Source: Lentinus brumalis (Eukaryota; Basidiomycota; Agaricomycetes; Polyporales; Polyporaceae). Taken from it: a DNA stretch of 64,000 nt. The notes below the pieces were generated by a model. That model searched no databases and was not told the DNA's origin. It saw nothing but the letters and a program-made list of their open reading frames with translations. The DNA is taken from NCBI GenBank assembly GCA_001792895.1, contig MARA01000006.1:2232001-2296000 (forward strand), in the 5' to 3' direction. Positions within the stretch are counted from its first letter, which is position 1. Each line of letters starts with the position of its first letter. The position numbers were made by a program, and so were the translations under genes. Below, in pieces: positions 58,672 to 64,000 of the stretch.

Positions 58672-61600
58672 TTGCGCTCTGCTGCGGGCGGAGGAAACGG
58701 CGCCGATAGTGCCCAGCGCCCTTCCCGGGATGCCCCCAGCAGTAACGGTAGCACATCAGACAGGAGAACCCAAGACCGAGCCCAGAACGACCCTACGGAA
58801 ACACAACAGAGACGAAGAGAGGACGACTTAGCGAAGAAGACGTCCATCAAGGTTGCCTCTCTGAACATGAACGGGTACGGCAACCTGATACGCGACCACC
58901 CCGACAACAAATGGGGTCGCACGTATCGTATGATGTCTGAACATCGAATTGGTATACTGCTTTTGCAAGAGACTCACCTCACAACGGAACGGAGAGCCAG
59001 TCTCCACAAGATGTTCGCTCGGAAAGTAAAGATTTTCCACTCAGAAAACCTGGACGCTCCGACACAGAGGGAAGGTGTAGCGATCGTCCTGAATGCTAGG
59101 TATGTAAACACGGCGGAGGCATCAGCGACAGAAATTATTCCGGGACGAGCAATGCAGATCGCGGTCCCGTGCCTCGGCGGCGACACAAGGAATATACTCT
59201 GCATTTATGCACCCACATCTAGCGGGATAGAGGAACGCAAACTCTTTTTCAAGGAAGTTCGCTCCTACTACGAGACACACCCGCACTTCCCAAAGCCACA
59301 TCTCATGGCTGGTGACTTCAACAACGTCGAGGACTCGCTCGACAGACTCCCGATAAACGAGGGCCCCGACCAATCGGTGGCCGCCTTAGATGACCTCAAA
59401 ATTGCTCTAGGGCTGATGATAGCTGACGGCTGGAGGGCGACCAACCCCAACTCACGAGAATACACATTCCACCGCGGAACGGGGAGTGGTGCAGTATTCT
59501 CGCGGCTGGACCGGATCTATGTCCCGCCAAAGATATTCGACATGGCGAGGGACTGGCACATCTGCGAGGCCGGAGTGAAAACAGACCACAGTCTAATCTC
59601 CGTCCAGCTCACGTCGGAGACCGCCCCGGTAGTAGGTCCGGGGCGGCCCCTCTTCCCCCTCCAGCTGCTCAGAGACAAGAAGCTCGCAAGAGGGATCAAG
59701 AAGAGAGGACTGGTAGCGATGCGCGAACTCGCTGACATATCGGCCAGCTCGACTAGGTCCGACCAGATGAACCCACAAACGATCCTCCACAGGTTCAAGA
59801 TAGACGCAATGAAAATGGCACGCTCCAGAGAACGTGAAGTGGTACCGAAACTGCTCGCTGAGATCCAAGAAGGCGAGCGAGTCCTCAAAACGCTAAAAGC
59901 CAACCACAGCATCCCAGAGCAGGCGAAAGTCGAGGAGGCAGCTCAACTAACCAAGCAAATACGACAACTCAAACAACAACGCGTCAGGCAACAGCAGCAA
60001 AACTCAAGAGCTACGCACAGACTCTATGGAGACAGACCTACGAAGTACTGGTCGAAGCTCCACAGAGAGTGCGCGCCGCGCGACATCATAAACTCCTTCG
60101 AAAAGGAAGGACAGACGGGAACCTCAGGAGAGAAACTGTATGAGTCGGACTCGGCCAGAATGGCTGATATGGCGCGGACGCATCACATGAATGTACAGCG
60201 CGACGAACAAGGGCTGCGGCCCAGCCACGAGCGCGAGCAGGACATCGACTCCGCGCTGAACAGCCTCGAGGCTAGAGTGTCCGAAGACCAGAAGATCGGC
60301 CTGGAGGGAGAACTCACATACGAGGAGTGCGCGCTATCCTTGCGCCTCGCAAAGAACGGCACGGCGCCCGGCCTAGACGGCATACCCTTCGAATTGTGGA
60401 AGACCCTGCACGCGCGGCATGTGGAAGACCTGCGCTTCCCGGACCGACAGGACTTCGATGTTGTTAAGCTGCTAACGGCAGCATTCGAGGACCTGCGAAT
60501 ACATGGCGTCAGCCTTCAAACGAAACTGGCTCACGGCTGGATGGCCCCGATTTACAAAGAGAAAGGCGAACGCACCAGGATTGTAAACTACAGACCGATA
60601 ACCTTGCTGAACACTGACTATAAGCTACTCAGCAAGGCCTTAGCGGTCCGACTGGCCGACGTGGCACCGACGCTCATCCATCGCGCACAAGCGGGCTTCG
60701 TACCGGGCAGGAAGATCCATAACCATACCCAGCTCGCAAGACTGATGATGAGCTGGGCGGAAGTCAATGACGCCAATGGTGCTATAGTCGCCTTAGACCA
60801 GGAGAAGGCCTACGACAAGATCGACCACAGCTACCTATGGATGGTCCTCGAACGCTTCGGGATACCGGCAATATTTATCCGTATAGTACGATCCCTGTAT
60901 AAGAATGCGGAGACGTCAGTCATGATCAATGGGGTGCTGAGCAGACCGTACCGGATATACAGAGGTGTGAGACAGGGCGACCCGCTCTCATGCTTACTCT
61001 TCGACCTCGCTATCGAGCCGCTGTCGGCAATGATACGAAAATCCGAAATTGAGGGCTTCCGCGTGCCAAAATACCGGGACGCGCTCAAAGCCGTCCTCTT
61101 CGCAGATGACACAACGGTGTACCTATCAAGTAAGGACGACTTCAGCACGCTTCAACGAGTGCTAGACGTCTGGTGCTCTGCGGCGAAGGCACGATTCAAC
61201 ATGAAAAAGACAGAAATCATACCGATCGGAAACCCCGACTTCCGCCTGGAAATGGCAGATACATACAGGACAACGGGGTCCTGGAAGAACTACCCACGAG
61301 GCATCCACGTCGCCCAAGAAGGCGAGGCGGTGCGGATCCTAGGTGCCTTCTTCGGAAATGGAGTTAACCAGACAGATATATGGACGCTAGTCCTCACCAA
61401 GATCGTAGCCATGAGGAAGCCCCTCATGCACGCTATCGATCGCTGGAAAGCCGGACACGCCACAATCCAAGGCAAAAGGCATGTTGTCCAGATGATAGTG
61501 GGCGGCATGACCCAATTCTTCACTGCCGTCCAACGGATGCCTGCAGACATCATCACGCGTCTGAACAAGATTATACGAGGATACCTGTGGGACGATCGCC

Positions 61601-61821
61601 ACAACACCCCTGTAGGCCTCGAGTATCTATACCTCCCTGTAGCACAAGGCGGGCTCGGAATGCTAGACCTTGAGGCCCGAAGTGAGGCAATAGACATAAT
61701 GTGGCTGAAGACGTACCTCGACTTCAGCGAAGACCGCCCCCATGGGCATACCTGGCTGACGACCTCTTTGCAAACCATGTGCCCAAGAACTGCCGGGTAC
61801 GGGCGAGCGAGCTACGTATGA
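58672..61821 (+). CDS. LINE ORF2: apurinic endonuclease and reverse transcriptase
   Basis: The frame is open from 58579 with no ATG before 58867; coordinates here begin at an in-frame TTG. The endonuclease has VASLNMNGYG, LLQETHL, ILCIYAPTS, HLMAGDFNNVEDSLDR, LDRIYV and KTDHSLISV. The RT has GTAPGLDGIPFELWK, NYRPITLLNTDYKLL, QAGFVPGRKIHNH, VALDQEKAYDKIDHSYLW, GVRQGDPLSCLLFDL and the active-site FADDTTVYLS. All catalytic residues expected are present. It nicks target DNA and copies element RNA at the nick. The last ~28 codons after DRPHG do not look like family sequence; the likely continuation is in the -1 frame. Confidence 0.9.
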   Translation: MRSAAGGGNGADSAQRPSRDAPSSNGSTSDRRTQDRAQNDPTETQQRRREDDLAKKTSIKVASLNMNGYGNLIRDHPDNKWGRTYRMMSEHRIGILLLQETHLTTERRASLHKMFARKVKIFHSENLDAPTQREGVAIVLNARYVNTAEASATEIIPGRAMQIAVPCLGGDTRNILCIYAPTSSGIEERKLFFKEVRSYYETHPHFPKPHLMAGDFNNVEDSLDRLPINEGPDQSVAALDDLKIALGLMIADGWRATNPNSREYTFHRGTGSGAVFSRLDRIYVPPKIFDMARDWHICEAGVKTDHSLISVQLTSETAPVVGPGRPLFPLQLLRDKKLARGIKKRGLVAMRELADISASSTRSDQMNPQTILHRFKIDAMKMARSREREVVPKLLAEIQEGERVLKTLKANHSIPEQAKVEEAAQLTKQIRQLKQQRVRQQQQNSRATHRLYGDRPTKYWSKLHRECAPRDIINSFEKEGQTGTSGEKLYESDSARMADMARTHHMNVQRDEQGLRPSHEREQDIDSALNSLEARVSEDQKIGLEGELTYEECALSLRLAKNGTAPGLDGIPFELWKTLHARHVEDLRFPDRQDFDVVKLLTAAFEDLRIHGVSLQTKLAHGWMAPIYKEKGERTRIVNYRPITLLNTDYKLLSKALAVRLADVAPTLIHRAQAGFVPGRKIHNHTQLARLMMSWAEVNDANGAIVALDQEKAYDKIDHSYLWMVLERFGIPAIFIRIVRSLYKNAETSVMINGVLSRPYRIYRGVRQGDPLSCLLFDLAIEPLSAMIRKSEIEGFRVPKYRDALKAVLFADDTTVYLSSKDDFSTLQRVLDVWCSAAKARFNMKKTEIIPIGNPDFRLEMADTYRTTGSWKNYPRGIHVAQEGEAVRILGAFFGNGVNQTDIWTLVLTKIVAMRKPLMHAIDRWKAGHATIQGKRHVVQMIVGGMTQFFTAVQRMPADIITRLNKIIRGYLWDDRHNTPVGLEYLYLPVAQGGLGMLDLEARSEAIDIMWLKTYLDFSEDRPHGHTWLTTSLQTMCPRTAGYGRASYV

Positions 61822-63707
61822 ACCCGTTTCTGCAGGACTGGAACCCCAAAGTGAGGGGGCTACCGGCTGAGCTAGAAGGCATGATGAACGTTGCGCGGAA
61901 ATACGGCGTACGACTAGAAGGACTCGCCTTCTCCAAAGAAATACAGCGATCAATGCCGATGTGGGACCACATACACGCAGACCGGAAGAAGCTGGGACGA
62001 CTGTCAGTCCCGTCTAAACTCCTCACCTGCCTCCAAACGAACCACGACGCAATAACGGTCGGAAATTTCGAAACGCTCGCATCTACGCTCACAACAACAG
62101 CGCACAGGCCAAGCGCAGCCTGCTGCTGCGGGGCCTGCTCCGCGCTGAAGACGAGAGGATGTGCCAATCCACACCTCTGCGGAACGCGAGCTAGAGAGAT
62201 GCTAGACACACTCCCAGGGAAATGGGACCCGCGCAAACGCCAGCCGGAAGACTACGAAAGCAAGATAATGGACGACCTACAACATGAACAACTGGACAGC
62301 AGTCTAGTTCCATTCGACCGCCGCGTTACAACGCACGGTGACAGAGGTCAGGCCTTCAGGATATTTACAGACTCCGGGCCGACGTCCAACGAAGGTGTTG
62401 ATATGGAGTTGAAAGAGGACGGCTCCGCAATGGTCATTGCAACGGACGGGTCTTGCATCCGAAACGGCGAAAGGAACGCGCAAGCTGGGGCAGGCGTCTT
62501 CGTCGGCAGCGACCACACGAGGAACAAGAGCTTCCGCCTCCCGCAATGGATCGACCAATCGAACCAGACGGGCGAGATAGTCGCGACACTCCTAGCAACG
62601 ACGACTGCCAGCGACCGAACGCGCGTCACCCAGATCACGGACTCGCAGACATCTATGGATTCCTTATCAAAATGGAGACGTAAACATGAAGATACTGGAT
62701 ACATACTCCAACGTAACGCAGATCTAACCAGGGCGACCATCGCGAGCATCCGCGCGAAACCGGTGCACACCATCTTCAAGTGGGTTAAAGGCCATAGCGG
62801 CGACCCTGGCAACGAAGCGGCAGACAGACTCGCGGCGATCGGAGCTGAGAAACCGGCAGGCGACCAACTCTGCATCGACATCCCGCCAGCCTATAGAGTA
62901 ACAGGCGCGAAGCTGCAATCAATGAGTCAGAAACTAGCCTACCACGCGATCCGAGCGAGGAAAAGCGCGAAAGTGAACACTAGACCGAGAGCAGACGCAA
63001 ACATGGATCGTATCTTGACCGGGATCCAGGCCGCCTTCGGCATCCAAATCCACGAGGCTACGGTTTGGATGTCCCTGAGATCTAAGCACGTAACTAGAAC
63101 GGTATCCCAGTTCATGTGGATGGCCATACATGACGGCTACATGACCGGAACTCACTGGCTGCGTCCTAACATGTCGGCAGAACTCCAAGCACGCGCGGTC
63201 TGCAGCATCTGCGGAGAAAACGAGACACTAACGCACATCACCCTGGAGTGCAATGCAAAAGGTCAGGAATTAGCGTGGAATCTCCTGAAGGACCTATGGT
63301 CTCATACCGGTGCGGTATGGCATGAGCCAACGTGGGGAACAACCTTCGGTGCAGCATGCGCCACCTTCAAGACAGACGGAGGCGGAAGGAGAACAGCGAC
63401 AGAACACCTATGGTGTATCCTCTGCACTGAAACTCTGCACTTAATCTGGAGACTCAGGTGTGAGCGGGTAATACAGAATGAAGGTACAGAATTTACCGAG
63501 AACGAAATTCGCAACCGCTTCTATGCGGCACTGGAGTCCAGACTCAACCTTGACAGACGAACGGCAGCGATGGCGAAGGGGAAGAGAGCCTTAAGGCCAC
63601 TAGAGGTTGAACGAATCTGGCTACCAATATTAGATGATGGCGAGAATCTACCGCCCAAATGGGTAATCGATAGCGGGGTTTTAGTGGGTATAAGACGTGG
63701 AAGGTGA
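61701..63707 (+). CDS. LINE RNase H and C-terminal zinc-knuckle region (-1 frame of ORF2)
   Basis: This 668-codon frame overlaps ORF2 by 121 nt and has no ATG at its start. The part matching LINE proteins begins at PWAYLADDLFANHVPKN, exactly where ORF2 loses resemblance. It contains a full RNase H domain with Asp in VIATDGSC, Glu in QTGEIVATLLA, Asp in ITDSQTSMD and Asp in GNEAADRLA, plus FKWVKGHSGDPG. A distal CX2CX7HX4C knuckle (CSICGENETLTHITLEC) follows. RNase H removes the RNA strand after first-strand synthesis. Joining to RT could occur by ribosomal slippage on the C5 run at about 61737-61741, or the offset may be a mutation or assembly error. Confidence 0.85.
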   Translation: MAEDVPRLQRRPPPWAYLADDLFANHVPKNCRVRASELRMNPFLQDWNPKVRGLPAELEGMMNVARKYGVRLEGLAFSKEIQRSMPMWDHIHADRKKLGRLSVPSKLLTCLQTNHDAITVGNFETLASTLTTTAHRPSAACCCGACSALKTRGCANPHLCGTRAREMLDTLPGKWDPRKRQPEDYESKIMDDLQHEQLDSSLVPFDRRVTTHGDRGQAFRIFTDSGPTSNEGVDMELKEDGSAMVIATDGSCIRNGERNAQAGAGVFVGSDHTRNKSFRLPQWIDQSNQTGEIVATLLATTTASDRTRVTQITDSQTSMDSLSKWRRKHEDTGYILQRNADLTRATIASIRAKPVHTIFKWVKGHSGDPGNEAADRLAAIGAEKPAGDQLCIDIPPAYRVTGAKLQSMSQKLAYHAIRARKSAKVNTRPRADANMDRILTGIQAAFGIQIHEATVWMSLRSKHVTRTVSQFMWMAIHDGYMTGTHWLRPNMSAELQARAVCSICGENETLTHITLECNAKGQELAWNLLKDLWSHTGAVWHEPTWGTTFGAACATFKTDGGGRRTATEHLWCILCTETLHLIWRLRCERVIQNEGTEFTENEIRNRFYAALESRLNLDRRTAAMAKGKRALRPLEVERIWLPILDDGENLPPKWVIDSGVLVGIRRGR

Positions 63708-63963
63708 GAAGGAGTGGCAGCCTGCGTGCCACTCCTTCCCATCCTCCACATCTCGAGTCCCACACTACGTGCGTAATGGCATTTCCTCGCGGTGGTACTA
63801 ACGAACTTATTTATAATGGACAAACTCGAGGGCCACTGTCCTCGGTCGAGTCTTACAGCGCGTCTGGCTAGCAATCGCTAACCGTTAACTACACGATATG
63901 CCCTTATAGGGACCAATGTGGTTTAATGACATTTGCGCTCCACCAAAAAAAAAAAAAAAAAAA
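63708..63963 (+). other. LINE 3' UTR and poly(A) tail
   Basis: A short 3' untranslated region ends in an uninterrupted run of 22 A (63945-63966), the last three of which overlap the target-site duplication. A tail this clean suggests little decay since insertion. Confidence 0.85.
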
Positions 63964-63978
63964 AAAGTACTTAACCGA
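63964..63978. repeat. Target-site duplication, 3' copy
   Basis: AAAGTACTTAACCGA, identical to 50931-50945, directly after the poly(A) tail. Confidence 0.93.
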
Positions 63979-64000
63979 CGACTTACCGATTGACAGTCAT
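63979..64000 (+). pseudogene. P450-like gene resumes after the LINE
   Basis: The codons of the 3' target-site copy (KYLTD) continue as DLPIDSH in the same frame as the 5' fragment and reach the window edge. The rest of the gene lies outside. Confidence 0.6.

Larger units (their letters stand above)
50946..63963 (+). mobile_element. Full-length LINE (Tad-like non-LTR retrotransposon), ~13.0 kb
   Basis: The element is bounded by a perfect 15-bp target-site duplication and ends in a poly(A) run (63945-63966). In order it holds a 3.27-kb GC-rich 5' region, ORF1 (gag-like, CCHC), a ~0.7-kb linker, ORF2 (apurinic endonuclease plus reverse transcriptase), and an RNase H/zinc-knuckle ORF in the -1 frame. 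A short 3' UTR follows. There are no terminal repeats, integrase or protease. Endonuclease, RT and RNase H together are typical of the Tad1 clade in fungi. It lies on the same strand as the P450 gene it breaks. Intact long ORFs and the exact duplication point to a young copy. Confidence 0.92.

Noticed and set aside
63945..63966. Poly(A) run as a simple genomic microsatellite
   Set aside because: It sits between the LINE 3' UTR and the exact target-site duplication, so it is the element's tail.

Overview
The window looks like nuclear DNA of an Agaricomycete (mushroom-forming basidiomycete), probably a wood-decay type. Genes are dense and split by many 48-70 nt GT-AG introns. The proteins include basidiomycete-typical F-box/LRR and DUF6534-type membrane proteins, a cytosolic GH85 ENGase, an S10 carboxypeptidase, a cellular RNA-dependent RNA polymerase and a Tad-like LINE. 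There are no operons, ribosome-binding sites, phage or CRISPR features. All exon joins were worked out by eye from GT-AG sites and reading frame.

Layout. 1-6.9 kb: an IMPACT/YIH1-domain protein (-), a two-RRM hnRNP-like protein (-), the PLP-synthase glutaminase subunit Pdx2/SNO (+) sharing a 411-bp divergent promoter with the RRM gene, and an unknown 338-aa protein (+). 7.2-15.8 kb: two large minus-strand genes, an RNAi-type RdRP with a DLDGD catalytic motif and a Yta7/ATAD2 AAA-ATPase with a bromodomain-like region. 16.8-26.1 kb: poorly conserved minus-strand genes. Two are members of a zinc-finger-like family whose third member lies at 46.4-47.3 kb; the others are an F-box protein and two acidic/basic low-complexity orphans.

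26.8-33.7 kb: GH85 endo-beta-N-acetylglucosaminidase (-) and Rna14/CstF-77 (-). 33.9-41.7 kb: a long plus-strand gene whose architecture (helical N-terminus, beta-rich domain, long disordered middle, C-terminal coiled coil) recalls meiotic axis core proteins. It converges on a minus-strand gene that resembles p31comet and carries a tandemly duplicated N-terminal segment with ABBA-like motifs. 42.7-49.6 kb: a small unknown gene, a secreted serine carboxypeptidase, the third zinc-finger paralogue and a DUF6534-type membrane protein.

50.6-64.0 kb: the clearest event in the window. A cytochrome P450-like gene is cut by a roughly 13.0-kb LINE (50946-63963). The element has a gag-like ORF1 with a CCHC knuckle, an endonuclease/reverse transcriptase ORF2, an RNase H ORF in the -1 frame, a poly(A) tail and a perfect 15-bp target-site duplication. 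The P450 reading frame resumes on the far side, so the insertion looks recent.
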